Below are positions 46,413 through 55,914 of a DNA stretch of 58,555 nt, piece by piece. Numbering within the stretch: position 1 is the stretch's first letter; each line of letters starts with the position of its first letter. The translations under genes and the position numbers were made by a program. The stretch covers positions 1-58,555 of the forward strand of contig NZ_JAKSYD010000196.1 of assembly GCF_022829605.1 (NCBI RefSeq). The letters run 5' to 3'. The notes below the pieces were generated by a model. It saw only the letters and a program-made list of their open reading frames with translations, did not search any database and was not told the origin of the DNA. The DNA is from Methylobacterium sp. E-065 (GTDB lineage Bacteria > Pseudomonadota > Alphaproteobacteria > Rhizobiales > Beijerinckiaceae).

Positions 46413-47102
46413 GCATACCCTTCGCGACCGTTCTGACCGTGAGCGGATCGCTTCCATTGGCCGTGTTCCGATGCCGCGCATCTCGTTGGGAACGAAGTGG
46501 CTGTCCGAAGGCTCGCCATTTGGAACTGTGACTTCTCAAGCGTCGTCCGGACGACGGTCGCCGCGCTCGCCATCGCGTGCGAGCAGCACGGCGACGAGTT
46601 CGGCCAGGCGCGACGGGAGGTCCGCGTTCTCGGGAGGTACCATTCGCCTCGACAGTACCCGAGCGACTTCGGTGAGGGCCGGTCGGGCTTCGCCACCTTG
46701 GTAATGATTGCAATGGATCATGGCTGCGGCCTTCGCGAACGCGGATCATCCGACGGGCGCGGCCGACGAAATGTTCGATGTGGTGGATACGAGAAGAAGA
46801 GCGCCAAGCGTCTTTGGTTGCATTCCTTCCTGGGCGCCATTTCGGATGAGTTTCACACCCGATATGAAAGCGAGGTCACCTGGACTGGGCAGGCTCCGGT
46901 CGTGGCATTTCTCCGGTTCTTCAAGGTCGATCTCGAGGTCGACCTGCATAACGGCGAGACGCTTCCGTTCGTTGGATCGCCCGCGGAACCTGTGCATGAC
47001 CGGCGGAACGCGTCTGTTTGGGTCGCAACACGGAGGGTGAGGTCGCGTTGATCCCACAGTCGACGGCGCTCCTTCGAGAGGCGTGTCAGGGAGCGAACAC
47101 CG
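46413..47102. other. 690-base stretch without a confident gene
   Basis: Several short frames overlap on both strands. The most protein-like is on the minus strand, 46536-46721 (61 residues; NADLPSRLAELVAVLLARDG is a regular helix), which could be a small gene, though I am not sure. No RNA gene, terminator or promoter is clear. Confidence 0.35.
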
Positions 47103-47336
47103 ATGGCTACCGAGACCGAACGCACTCACCTCGACATCCACGACCGGTCCAGCCGCGAGTCCTACGCCAAGCTGTTCGGGGTCAGTGAGGAGCAACTCCG
47201 CAAGGCCGTGCGCCTCGTAGGCAGCCGCGTCACCACACTGCGCGGCACCTCCGGCGCTGAGGCCGGGGCCGCTCACAGCTTGCGGGTGGGGGCGACGAAC
47301 GGGTTGGTCTTGGTGGCCGAGCCGTTCCTGCAGTAG
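47103..47336 (+). CDS. DUF3606 domain protein
   Basis: The first 50 residues match DUF3606, a small alphaproteobacterial domain: HLDIHDRSSRESYAKLFGVS, EEQLRKAVRLVGS. DUF3606 proteins are usually about 60 residues; this frame runs on to 77 with a tail unlike the family (from about residue 52), so the end may have been changed by a rearrangement. The frame overlaps a minus-strand candidate gene from 47273. Function unknown; the domain resembles a small DNA-binding or regulatory helix bundle. Confidence 0.6.
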   Translation: MATETERTHLDIHDRSSRESYAKLFGVSEEQLRKAVRLVGSRVTTLRGTSGAEAGAAHSLRVGATNGLVLVAEPFLQ

Positions 47337-47578
47337 CACACCTCCAGAAGGTCCAGGCCGGCCGTGCTCTTGGCCAGCGCAACCTTGATGATCGTGCCCT
47401 CGCCCTTCACGTCGAGCGCGTCAGTCAGTCTAAGCGCCTCTACGAACCGCACGTCCTTTAACTGCAGTACCGACGAGCCGGCTGCCAACTCCACCAGATA
47501 GTTCAAGCCACGCCCAAGCTTCCACTTCGGCCAACTCATCGTCAGGTTGAGCCCGGTCGCGTTGTGGGTGAACCGCAC
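47273..47578 (-). CDS. hypothetical protein, doubtful
   Basis: The 101-residue frame has an alternating hydrophobic pattern (LVELAAGSSVLQLKDVRFVE, ALRLTDALDVKGEGTIIKVA) that looks like a real beta/alpha domain. It overlaps the DUF3606 frame by 64 bases, and its end carries cysteines (LLEVCYCRNGS). It could be the true gene with DUF3606 being shorter, or a fragment. No family recognised. Confidence 0.3.
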   Translation of the reverse strand: MRFTHNATGLNLTMSWPKWKLGRGLNYLVELAAGSSVLQLKDVRFVEALRLTDALDVKGEGTIIKVALAKSTAGLDLLEVCYCRNGSATKTNPFVAPTRKL

Positions 47579-48225
47579 GTCGATCCACTTGTCAGTAATT
47601 CAGCTTGGCGTGCAACACCTAAATTTCTGCCTCATAGAGACCACCTCGACCATCCTCTTACAAGTGTTCAGCGACAGATTGCTCGTGGCCCGGCTGTATG
47701 ATGGTGTTCTCGCAGTCGCGGGGCGCTCGTCGACCCAACGCAATTGCAATGTAGTGGCCGTCGACATCGACGGGATGTGCTTTCTTCAATGACTAGTCGC
47801 GGGCTGGCCCTCAATAACCCTTTACTTCGCCGACTCTCGGTTAAATAATATCAATTCTGCCCCTCTGCAAATGCGCAGCATGCCAGTGTGTCTATGAATG
47901 TCTGCTATGCGGGCGTTGCCGAGCTTGCCTAAATGACCGAGATGGGCGCGAAGCCGAACGTCCGGTTCTGCGCGCATCGGCGAGCCGGCGTGACATAGTC
48001 TGGCCGAAAGCGGCTTGGCCGCTTTCGATTGCGTGAGGCGCTGAACCAGACATAGAAGCGCTCTCGCTGCCGGCTGCCAACGGACACGTTTTCTCGACGT
48101 TTAAATGTCCGGCGCGGTTTCCCGACAGAATTTGGCGGCCTCGGCGACCGCAACATGCATAGCGGTGTTTGTCGGGAAAACGGTCGATTTTCGCACACGG
48201 GGTTCAAGCGTCACGGATGCCTTTA
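47579..48225. other. 650-base stretch with repeats, no gene
   Basis: No convincing coding region. It holds the second copy of the dispersed repeat (47942-48032) and an inverted repeat, TTTCCCGACA at 48118-48127 and TGTCGGGAAA at 48170-48179. This looks like a landing area for mobile sequences next to the IS copy. Confidence 0.4.
47942..48032. repeat. intergenic repeat, copy 2
   Basis: It shares GGCGCGAAGCCG and TGGCCGAAAGCGG followed by GGCCGCTT with 21337-21412. Here the second block is a perfect hairpin, CGAAAGCGGC/GCCGCTTTCG around TTG. The spacing between the two shared blocks is larger than in the first copy. Confidence 0.5.
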
Positions 48226-49145
48226 GAGTCCGTCCGATATCTCATGAGGCGCGCACGAGGCGTCGGGCGAGGATCATGACGGCTGCGGCTTAGAGGAAGG
48301 CTTTGGCCGAGGCGACGGTCGCCTCCGGGTCCTTCCAAAGGCGGCGGTTGCGGCTGATCCAAGCGAAGAAGCGTTCGACCACCCATCTGCGAGGATGGAC
48401 GGCAAATCCGACCTGGCCGGGTGGCTTGCGCACGATCTCGACGGTGATGATCGTGGCCGTGGCTGGACGATCGCCAGCATAGCCTGCATCGGCGAACGCC
48501 TTGGTGATGAACGGGAAGGTTCGGCGCGACAGGCGCAGCACCGGAACGGCTCCATCGCGATCTTGCACATCGGCCGGCTGCGGATCGAGAACCAGGGCAC
48601 GTCCATCCGTGTCGACGAGGGCTTGGCGCTTGCGGCCTTTGACCTTTTTGCCGGCATCGTATCCGCACGGTCCGCCACTCTCCGTCGTCTTGACGCTCTG
48701 GCTGTCGAGTACCGCAGCGGACGGCGAGGCCTCGCGTCCGACACGCTCGCGGTCTGCCATGACGAGAAGGTGGTTGATCCGGCCAAACAAGCCGGTGTCG
48801 CGCCAACGGCTGAAGTAGCCATACGTCGTGCTGCGTGGAGGCAGATCCTCGGGGATCAGCCGCCACCCGATGCCACCGCGTAGAACGTAGAAGATCGCGT
48901 TGAGGATCTCCCGCTTCGTCCAGACTGGAGGCTGACCGCACGTGGCAGGTTCTGGCATCAGCGGGCCGATCAGCGCCCACTCGGCGTCCGTCAGATCGGT
49001 TTCATAGCGAAGGCCCGCGCGGCTATGCTGCCGCCTGGTTGTCGGGGTCCACATGGCGTTTCCAGGTCAGGCTTCAGCACCCCCCTGGAATCACCGCCAT
49101 CTCGACCACTCAACCCCGCCTCAGACCCTTATCGGACCGGCTCTC
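48226..49145 (-). mobile_element. IS5-family insertion sequence
   Basis: The candidate ends are GAGTCCGTCCGATAT at 48226-48240 and, inverted and imperfect, TTATCGGACCGGCTCTC at 49129-49145. They enclose one transposase gene, whose intact length would end 16 bases from the left end. The total of about 920 bases fits the IS427-like group of IS5. I could not see a clear target duplication, so the right boundary is approximate. Confidence 0.6.
48242..49054 (-). pseudogene. IS5-family transposase with a late nonsense codon
   Basis: The frame from 49054 encodes YETDLTDAEWALIGPLMPEP, the IS5 N-terminal pattern, and a DDE core (VLDSQSVKTT, LVDTDGRAL, WVVERFFAWISRNRRLWKD). Translation stops at a TAA at 48290, within EATVASAKAFL. 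Past it the same frame continues AAAVMILARRLVRAS to a TGA at 48242-48244, the normal end. Only a Tyr codon to TAA change and the last 17 residues separate it from an intact gene, so it may keep or lose activity. Confidence 0.8.
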
Positions 49146-49373
49146 AGTTATGGCGCCGACGGTCACCTTGCCCCGCGCGGACCAGTAGCCAATACTGTAC
49201 CAGTCACGCTCGGTTCCGAAAGACGCCTCGCGCGAACGGCGCGGACGCCGACAACCCGTCGTTTTCCGCAGGAAGCAAAGCGACAGTTCTCAGTCACGAA
49301 TTGCCACCGATAAGCCCCGACCTGCCACCGGAAGCCATCCACCGTTCATCCGACGATCGGTGGCTTGGCTGCA

Positions 49374-51788
49374 CTACGCGACCCGCGCCGCTGCGCCGGC
49401 GAACAGCGCTCGCAGTCGCGCCTGCTCCAGCTCCGAGGCCGGCAGTTTCGGCGCCGGCTTCGCAAACAGGTAGCCCTGCATCTGGTCGCAGCCCAGCTGG
49501 CGCAGGATCGCCAACTGCTCGGCCGTCTCAACCCCCTCCACCGTCACCTGAAGCCCGAGGTTGTGACCGAGGTTGGCGATCGCCCGCACGATCGTCAGCG
49601 TGTCCGCGCTCTGCTCTATCTTGCGCACGAACGATTGGTCGATCTTGATCTTGTCGAACCGGAACTGCTGCAGGTAGCTCAACGACGAGTAGCCCGTGCC
49701 GAAGTCGTCCAGCGCCAAGCGCACGCCTAAGCCCCGCAGCCGCGTTAGGACCTCCACTGCCTTGGTCGCGTCCTGGATGAACACGCTCTCCGTGATCTCG
49801 ATCACGAGGCGCGCCGCCACCAGCCCGTGCCGGGCCAGCGCGCGCACCACGATCGCGGGCACGTCCGACTGGCGGAACTGCTGCGGCGAGACGTTGACCG
49901 AAACCCGCCATGGCCGAGGCCAGGACGCGGCTGCGGCGCAGGCCGTGTCGATGACCCAGGCCCCAATCTGCGCGATCAGCCCGCTCTGCTCGGCTAACGG
50001 GATGAATTCGGCAGGCGAGACAAAGCCGCGCTCGGGGTGCTGCCAGCGGATCAGCGCCTCGAACGTCTCGATCTCGCCCGTCGCCCCGTTGACGATCGGC
50101 TGGTAGAACAGCCGCAGTTCGTCGCGCGCGATGGCGAGCCCGAGCTCGTACTCCATCTGCCGCCGCGCCTGCAACTGCGTGTCCATCGACGCCTCGAAGA
50201 AGCGCACGGCGCCGCGTCCGTCGTCCTTGACGCGGTAGAGCGCGGTGTCAGCGGCGCGCAGCAGGGTCTCGGCGGTGCCGCCGTCGCCTGGGTACAGCGC
50301 CACGCCGGCCGAGGCGCCAATCTCGACGCATTGGCCCTCGATCGCGAACGGGCGAACCAGGCCCCCAACCAGGCGGTCGGAGATCTCCGCGGCGTGCTCG
50401 GGTGCGCGCGTCCCGGCGAGCACGGCTACGAACTCGTCGCCGCCGACGCGCGCCAGGGTGTCGGTCGGGCGCAGCTCGCCCAGCATGCGCTTGGCGACCT
50501 GGACGAGCAGGGCGTCGCCGACGGCGTGGCCGTGCAGGTCGTTGACCGGCTTGAAGCGGTCGAGGTCGAGGTAGACCACGGCCACCCCGCTGCCGTCCTG
50601 GGCGGCCGCGTCCAGCGCGTGCGCAAGGCGCTGCTCCAGCAGATAGCGGTTGGGCAGGTCGGTGAGCGCGTCATGCAGGGCGAGGTGGCGGATGCGCGCC
50701 TCATCGCGCTTGCGGTCGGTCAGGTCGCGCAGGGCGACCGCGGTGGCTGGCCTGCCGCCGAACTCGATCGCGCTGCAGGACAGCTCGACTGGCACCAGCA
50801 CCCCGCCGGCGGCGCGCATGATGAACTCCTCAGGCCGCAGATCGTCCACGGGGCACCGAGCACGGCGCGCAAGTGTTGGCCCTTCCGACTCTGCGAACAG
50901 ACCCAGGATATTGCGACCGACGAGATCTTCGACGGGTTCGCCGAACAGGCGGACGCCGGCATCGTTGACCTCAACGATCTCGCAATCGCGGTGGATGAGC
51001 AGGACCTCGTGGGTGAGGTTGGCGAGCAGGCGCATGCGGTTGAGCTCGCGCACGGCGCGCTGAGAGAGGTGCTGCTGAAACAGGATCGCGATGAGGCACG
51101 CGAGGAGGATGGCGAGGCTGACGAGCCCGACTGCAAGGGCGAGCGAGGTCGAACCAAGGAGGTGCCCTTCCTCGCTCAGCCGCAGCATCGGCGCGACGGT
51201 GGTGGCGGCCATGCCGGTGAAGTGCAGGCCGCAGATCGCCAGCGCGAGCCAGGTGGTGACCTCGATCCGGCGCCGCAGGCTCAGGAGATCGCGGGCTCGT
51301 GCGAGCGCGAGGGCTGCCAAACCTATGCCGACGCCGAGCGAGGCGACGACGAAGGCGGGGTCGAAGGCGATGAAGCCGGACGAGCGCATCGCGCTGACGC
51401 CGAGGTAGTGCATGCCGGCGATCGCCAGCCCGAGGACGGTGCCGGCGAGCGCCACCGCCGCTGGGCGGCGGAACAGGTGCCAGAGCAGTAGGGCGACCCA
51501 GGTGCCGGCGACCGCGACGGCGATCGAGGAAGCGGTGAGGTCGATCTCGTAGGCGATGCCCTCGGCGGGGGCGAAGGCGAGCATGGCCACGAAGTGGAGG
51601 GCCCAGACGCTCGATCCGAAGACGACGGCGGCTGCGCCGATCCAGCGTGCGGTGTGAGGCGCCTTCGTGACCTCGGCCTGGGCCATCATGGTGGTGACGG
51701 CGAAGGAGCCGAGCGCGCAAATGACGGCCGAGAGCGCGACGAGGCGCAGGTCGTGCTGCTGTGTAATGCAGGTCAGTATTCTAATCAT
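49374..51788 (-). CDS. MHYT-PAS-GGDEF-EAL cyclic-di-GMP enzyme
   Basis: The 804-residue protein has an MHYT membrane sensor (residues 1-250; SVWALHFVAMLAF, GMHYLGVSAM, GLHFTGMAATT), a PAS domain (about 270-365), a GGDEF domain with RVGGDEFVAVLAG and an EAL domain with EALIRW, DDFGTGYSSLSYL and QSFVRKI. Both catalytic signatures are intact, so it could make and break cyclic di-GMP. Its MHYT motifs resemble those of the histidine kinase at 38955, so the two may share a gas or copper signal. No clear operon partner. Confidence 0.88.
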   Translation of the reverse strand: MIRILTCITQQHDLRLVALSAVICALGSFAVTTMMAQAEVTKAPHTARWIGAAAVVFGSSVWALHFVAMLAFAPAEGIAYEIDLTASSIAVAVAGTWVALLLWHLFRRPAAVALAGTVLGLAIAGMHYLGVSAMRSSGFIAFDPAFVVASLGVGIGLAALALARARDLLSLRRRIEVTTWLALAICGLHFTGMAATTVAPMLRLSEEGHLLGSTSLALAVGLVSLAILLACLIAILFQQHLSQRAVRELNRMRLLANLTHEVLLIHRDCEIVEVNDAGVRLFGEPVEDLVGRNILGLFAESEGPTLARRARCPVDDLRPEEFIMRAAGGVLVPVELSCSAIEFGGRPATAVALRDLTDRKRDEARIRHLALHDALTDLPNRYLLEQRLAHALDAAAQDGSGVAVVYLDLDRFKPVNDLHGHAVGDALLVQVAKRMLGELRPTDTLARVGGDEFVAVLAGTRAPEHAAEISDRLVGGLVRPFAIEGQCVEIGASAGVALYPGDGGTAETLLRAADTALYRVKDDGRGAVRFFEASMDTQLQARRQMEYELGLAIARDELRLFYQPIVNGATGEIETFEALIRWQHPERGFVSPAEFIPLAEQSGLIAQIGAWVIDTACAAAASWPRPWRVSVNVSPQQFRQSDVPAIVVRALARHGLVAARLVIEITESVFIQDATKAVEVLTRLRGLGVRLALDDFGTGYSSLSYLQQFRFDKIKIDQSFVRKIEQSADTLTIVRAIANLGHNLGLQVTVEGVETAEQLAILRQLGCDQMQGYLFAKPAPKLPASELEQARLRALFAGAAARVA

Positions 51789-51896
51789 AGCCGGCTCGAG
51801 CTACGGATGAGGCAGGCATTAGGCTAATATAGGTGTATCGAGTTCGCTAGCGCACGATCGAGTAGGCCGCGATAAGAGAATTATAGTTAAAAATAT

Positions 51897-52082
51897 CTAA
51901 TGTTGCTCGCTGACAGCTTCCATCAGTGAGCGCCAGCGACACAGATAGCGCTCGTCGGCCGCCACACGCACGAGATCCGCGAGCGCATCGTCGAGGCTGC
52001 GCCGCACAGCAGCACCGACCTCCGACAGCTGTGCCCAGTTATGCCCCAGGGCAGCAGCGGCCAAATCGTCGATCTGGGCCAT
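51897..52082 (-). CDS. small protein following the chemoreceptor
   Basis: The 61-residue protein starts 2 bases after the chemoreceptor stop, so it is co-transcribed with it. It is helical (QIDDLAAAALGHNWAQLSEV, then LDDALADLVRVAADERYLCR) with no recognised domain. Small helical proteins next to soluble chemoreceptors may be accessory signalling factors, but this is inference. Confidence 0.55.
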   Translation of the reverse strand: MAQIDDLAAAALGHNWAQLSEVGAAVRRSLDDALADLVRVAADERYLCRWRSLMEAVSEQH

Positions 52083-52084
52083 CG

Positions 52085-53569
52085 TTAGGCGACCGCCCGC
52101 GCGGCTTCCCGCACTTGGCGGGTAGCCGCATCGACCTGCTCGCTCGCCCGAGCGATCGCCTCCATGCCGCCGGCGATCGTAGTCACGCCGTGGGCGGCCG
52201 TATGCATGCTGCCCGACATCTCCCGGGTCACCGCAGACTGCTCCTCCACCGCCGCAGCGATCGCAGCCGAGACCTCGTCGAGCTGAGCGATCGTGCCCCG
52301 GATCGAGCCGATCGCTTCCACCGCCTCGCGCGTGGCTGCCTGTGTGGCCGCGATCTGCCCGCGGATCTGATCGGTCGCCTTGGCGGTCTGCTCGGCTAAG
52401 GCCTTGACCTCGGAGGCGACGACCGCAAAGCCCTTGCCCGCCGCACCTGCGCGCGCCGCCTCGATCGTGGCGTTCAGGGCCAAGAGGTTGGTCTGCGAGG
52501 CGATGCCTTGGATCATGGTCACGACGTCGCCGATCTGAGCCGCCTGCCCGCTCAGCCCCGCCACGATCGCTCCCGTATGCCGGGCTTGCTCGACCGCCTC
52601 GCCGGCCATGCGCGCGGCGTAACTGACCTGCTGGCTGATCTCGCCGACCGAGGCCGACAGCTCCTCCGCGCCCGAGGCGACGTACTGGATGTCGTTCGAG
52701 ACCTGCCCGACCGTACCGACCGCTTCCATGGTCTGCCGGGTGACGTCCTCGACCGCGATGCCGATCGCGTCGAGATCCATGCCGATCGCCCGCTGTGCCT
52801 CGGTTCGACGCTGGCGCTCGCACACCTGTGCGGTGATGTCGGCGGCAAACTTCACGACCTTCACCGGCACGCCATCACGGTCACGGATCGGGTTGTAGGT
52901 GGCCTGGATCCAGACTTCGCGTCCGCCCTTGGCAACCCGCCGGAACTCACCCGCGGCGAACTCGCCACGCCCGAGCTTGGCCCAGAATTCATGATAATCC
53001 GCGCTCGTGCGCTCGGCCGCATCCACGAACAGGCTGTGGTGGTGCCCTCGGATCTCGTCGAGCTGATAGCCCATCGCGTCGAGGAAGTTGGCGTTGGCGG
53101 TCAGGACGGTGCCGTCGAGTGCGAACTCGATCACCGCCTGCGAGCGGTGCAGGGCCTCAAGCTGCCCATCGTGGTCGATGTTGCGCAGGACGTGGGCGGT
53201 GACGTCAGAGGCGAACTTGATCACTTTCACGACGCGACCGGCGCGGTCGAGCACGGGATTGTAGCTCGCCTGGATCCAGACGGCGCGACCGCCCTTGGCG
53301 ATACGTTTGAACTCGGCCGACTGGAAGTTACCCCGCCGCAGCGCGTCCCAAAACGCACGATACTCGACGCTGTCGCGGTGCGCTGCCTCGACGAACATCG
53401 CGTGATGCTGCCCCCGCAGCTCAGGCAGGGTGTAGCCCATTGCCGTTAGGAAATTGGCGTTGGCGGTGAGGATGGTACCGTCGGGCTGAAACTCGATGAC
53501 CGCCTGTGAACGGTCCAGGGCATCGAGTTCGGCCGCGAGATCTTTGTGCGCGCGCGTTCTACCGAACAT
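52085..53569 (-). CDS. soluble PAS-PAS methyl-accepting chemotaxis protein
   Basis: The ATG at 53569 starts 494 residues; a longer frame is not protein-like. Two PAS domains stand in tandem (AVIEFQPDGTILTANANFLT at about 20-130 and AVIEFALDGTVLTANANFLD at about 140-255), each followed by a PAC-like strand. The C-terminal part is a methyl-accepting signalling domain with the CheA contact hairpin (QTNLLALNATIEAARAGAAG, KGFAVVASEVKALAEQTAKA). No membrane helix is present, so it is cytoplasmic, like Aer-related receptors that sense redox or heme. The two PAS copies are close in sequence, suggesting duplication. Confidence 0.88.
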   Translation of the reverse strand: MFGRTRAHKDLAAELDALDRSQAVIEFQPDGTILTANANFLTAMGYTLPELRGQHHAMFVEAAHRDSVEYRAFWDALRRGNFQSAEFKRIAKGGRAVWIQASYNPVLDRAGRVVKVIKFASDVTAHVLRNIDHDGQLEALHRSQAVIEFALDGTVLTANANFLDAMGYQLDEIRGHHHSLFVDAAERTSADYHEFWAKLGRGEFAAGEFRRVAKGGREVWIQATYNPIRDRDGVPVKVVKFAADITAQVCERQRRTEAQRAIGMDLDAIGIAVEDVTRQTMEAVGTVGQVSNDIQYVASGAEELSASVGEISQQVSYAARMAGEAVEQARHTGAIVAGLSGQAAQIGDVVTMIQGIASQTNLLALNATIEAARAGAAGKGFAVVASEVKALAEQTAKATDQIRGQIAATQAATREAVEAIGSIRGTIAQLDEVSAAIAAAVEEQSAVTREMSGSMHTAAHGVTTIAGGMEAIARASEQVDAATRQVREAARAVA

Positions 53570-54435
53570 GGTTTCCTCTCCCAAGATCAATGAGGCAGCT
53601 CGACGACACGGGAGAGGCTTAAGGCCTACAGTGCAGTCTACTGATGCATCGCTTGAACGCGGCACCGTACTTAGGCAATGAACGTCAATCATTAACTAAG
53701 TCTTACTGACTCTGTATAGAAAGTAAGATATCTCATAGCCTGATGTGATTGGTCTAAGTCCACAAGTAATCACGATCTAGTGACCGGCGGCAATGCAACT
53801 TACACGTGCTCGAAGATACTGAGGGCGCGCAGCGCCCCGGTTAACGCATCGTTGCTTACGCTGGTTGGTTCGTAGCGTCCTGCGGCGCTTCCGGCAGGGC
53901 GCCCGAGCGGCCGGAGCACCTCGCGTTCGAACGCGACTAGAGGCGACCGGGCTCGTGATGTTTGCAGCTCTGAGTTCAAGCATGCCGGAACGGAGTAGTG
54001 AAAGTCATGTGAAGCGGAAAGACGGCTATGCAAGGCACCGTCCGGTTTTCGACCGCAGGTGCTCCACAGCGAGCGGACCGCTATCGGCCAGCTCATGCCG
54101 TTCGATGACCATTCGCTTTTACAGGTCTTCAGCTCGAAAGCGGACGGTCGCAAAACCACCAACCCAGTCGTAGATCTCTGCTGCGTCGACAGGCGGGAAG
54201 CGAACGAGGCTGTGCGAAAACTCAGAGGTTGTAGAAGAATTTCCCTCGTTCGCCCTAGGCCAGGGCCGGCGCAGGCATTCTGACGGCATCACCGCCGCCA
54301 TGCAGGATGCTCAAATGGCAGCAGCGTAGGAGATTGTTCCACGATTTCGGCGTGGACCTGAGTTTTCACACAGCCTGGACCCTTCTCGGACCTTTAACGG
54401 CGGGCTAAGGATGGGGGCATCAAGCAGGTAGGTTC
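53570..54435. other. 860-base intergenic region
   Basis: AT-rich around 53690-53770. Frames on both strands are weak: minus 53800-54162 and 54119-54301 and plus 53865-54173 have no recognisable domain. The region holds the inverted-repeat element at 54208-54375. Nothing else is supported. Confidence 0.4.
54208..54375. repeat. MITE-like element with 18-base terminal inverted repeats
   Basis: GGCTGTGCGAAAACTCAG at 54208-54225 is repeated inverted at 54358-54375 as CTGAGTTTTCACACAGCC, differing at one position. The 168 bases between the outer ends contain no gene. GGCTGTGTGAAAACTC-like ends occur on DDE insertion sequences, so this may be a non-autonomous derivative. Confidence 0.5.
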
Positions 54436-55131
54436 ATGGCGTTCACGAAAATTATCGACGGCGCCTACCTCGTGCCGATGGGCAACGCGAACTCGGTGTT
54501 GCTCGACGCTGGCCCAGAGCTTGTTTTGGTGGACGCAGGGTTCCCTAACAAAGCGGACAAGGTCTTCGACGCGGTCGCCAAGCTCGGGCGCAAGCCGAGT
54601 GATTTGAAGCACCTCGTCTTCACCCACGGACATCCTGATCACATCGGCAGTGCTATTCCCATTATCCGCACGACTGGGGCACGGACCTACATGCATGCCG
54701 CCGACGTGCCCATGGTCGAGAGCGGTGGTCCATTCCGGCCGATGAAGCCCGCGCCGGGCCCGATCCGCAACATCATGCTCCGCATCGTCTTCGACCAGAA
54801 CGAGCGCACGGAGCCGTTCCAGATCGACCAGCACATCGCCGATGGCGAGACGCTACCGCTGGCGGGCGGGCTACAAGTAATCCACGCTCCGGGACACTGC
54901 GCCGGTCAGGTGGGTCTTCTATGGCAGGGGACGCGGCTGCTGATCGCGGGCGATGTGTTCATCAATATCCTCGGCACAGGCGATCCCATCGGGTTTGAGG
55001 ACGAAGCAGAGGGACGCCGCAGCCAGCGTAAACTGGCGGCGCTGACACCGGAGGCGGTTTGCTTTGGACATGGCAAATCGATTGTGAAGGATGCCGCCGC
55101 TCAACTTCGGCGGGCTGCAACGCGACGCTGA
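54436..55131 (+). CDS. MBL-fold metallo-hydrolase
   Basis: The 231-residue protein contains the metal-binding THGHPDH motif at residues 63-69 (HxHxDH form), and further His/Asp ligands are plausible in VIHAPGHCAGQVG and LLIAGDVFIN. No signal peptide is present. It belongs to the glyoxalase II/lactonase-like group rather than true beta-lactamases; the substrate is unknown. It stands alone with a strong palindrome about 60 bases after its stop. Confidence 0.82.
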   Translation: MAFTKIIDGAYLVPMGNANSVLLDAGPELVLVDAGFPNKADKVFDAVAKLGRKPSDLKHLVFTHGHPDHIGSAIPIIRTTGARTYMHAADVPMVESGGPFRPMKPAPGPIRNIMLRIVFDQNERTEPFQIDQHIADGETLPLAGGLQVIHAPGHCAGQVGLLWQGTRLLIAGDVFINILGTGDPIGFEDEAEGRRSQRKLAALTPEAVCFGHGKSIVKDAAAQLRRAATRR

Positions 55132-55192
55132 GGAGAGCCAGCCGCCACGATCGGATATCCGTCCCCACCTACAGCAGCCGATTATTGTGGTC

Positions 55193-55214
55193 CGGTTTGG
55201 GTATACCCAAACCG
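55193..55214. promoter_or_regulatory. perfect 22-base palindrome, operator-like
   Basis: The half-site CGGTTTGGGTA is followed immediately by its exact reverse complement, with no spacer. It lies 62 bases after the metallo-hydrolase stop. Such size and symmetry fit a dimeric regulator's operator; no adjacent regulator gene is visible. Confidence 0.45.
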
Positions 55215-55319
55215 TACCGGGTGAACCGGCTGCGTAACGCAGCAAAGCCAACGGGATCGCCGCAGCCCGTTGCATTACGCGCCGCACCCGATCGGCCGAC
55301 CATCGCACCGCTTTAGACG

Positions 55320-55589
55320 CTAAGATGAGGTTGCCGGATCCTGCGCTTTGAGTGCGGTCTTCACCTTCGCCAAGCCCGCCGCAGCGATTTCCGGATATGG
55401 ACAGTTCCGCGCCACCTCTCCAGCCCGGCGACGTGCCGTGTGCGGCTTCAACAGCAGTGGCCCCGTGGCGAGCGCGTCGAAGTAGGCTGCCCAGTACCGA
55501 GGCCCCATAGGCCGTAGCTCGCTCGACCTCGATCCCTTTGACGATGGCATGGATATGTCCAGGGACAGAGTGTGTAGGGCGGAGAGCAT
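55320..55589 (-). CDS. hypothetical protein, doubtful
   Basis: The 89-residue frame has a protein-like C-terminal part (YFDALATGPLLLKPHTARRR, then EIAAAGLAKVKTALKAQDPA) and a weak N-terminal part. I recognise no family; it may be the C-terminus of a truncated gene. Confidence 0.3.
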   Translation of the reverse strand: MLSALHTLSLDISMPSSKGSRSSELRPMGPRYWAAYFDALATGPLLLKPHTARRRAGEVARNCPYPEIAAAGLAKVKTALKAQDPATSS

Positions 55590-55914
55590 CCTACCAAGCG
55601 GGTGAACGTCACCTCAACCATTCAGAGAGGGCGGGCTGACGATCGGCGTCCAAGTGGAGCACTTCATGGCGCCGGGCACCTGCCCATCCTCTGCGGTGGT
55701 GTCCGTATAGACCCATGTCCGTTGGCCGAGGCCGACCCGGACGGACGGGCCTTTCCACCCACCTCCTGGTGTCCGCTACGGCATGCCCTAACGGACATAT
55801 GTTTTACATCAGGATACATGTCTCGTTGCTCGACGTGCATGTGAGGCAATGTCAGCTAACACTCAATGGTAGAGAATTTTGGAAACAATGAGTTTCTATC
55901 GTTTCTATTTTTAG
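55590..55914. other. intergenic stretch
   Basis: No gene is supported here. The last 60 bases are AT-rich and end with an in-frame stop (55912-55914) directly before the hydrolase fragment, so a deletion junction probably lies nearby. Confidence 0.4.

Noticed and set aside
46497..47051. 184-codon plus frame after ZntB
   Set aside because: No domain, uneven composition and overlapping equally open minus-strand frames; treated as non-coding.
48118..48179. Inverted repeat TTTCCCGACA/TGTCGGGAAA as an IS end
   Set aside because: Only ten bases, 42 apart, with no transposase between or matching copy; mentioned in the intergenic entry only.
51897..52823. 308-codon minus frame including the small gene after the chemoreceptor
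   Set aside because: Only the last 61 codons look like protein; the rest is a Gly/Arg-rich shadow of the chemoreceptor.
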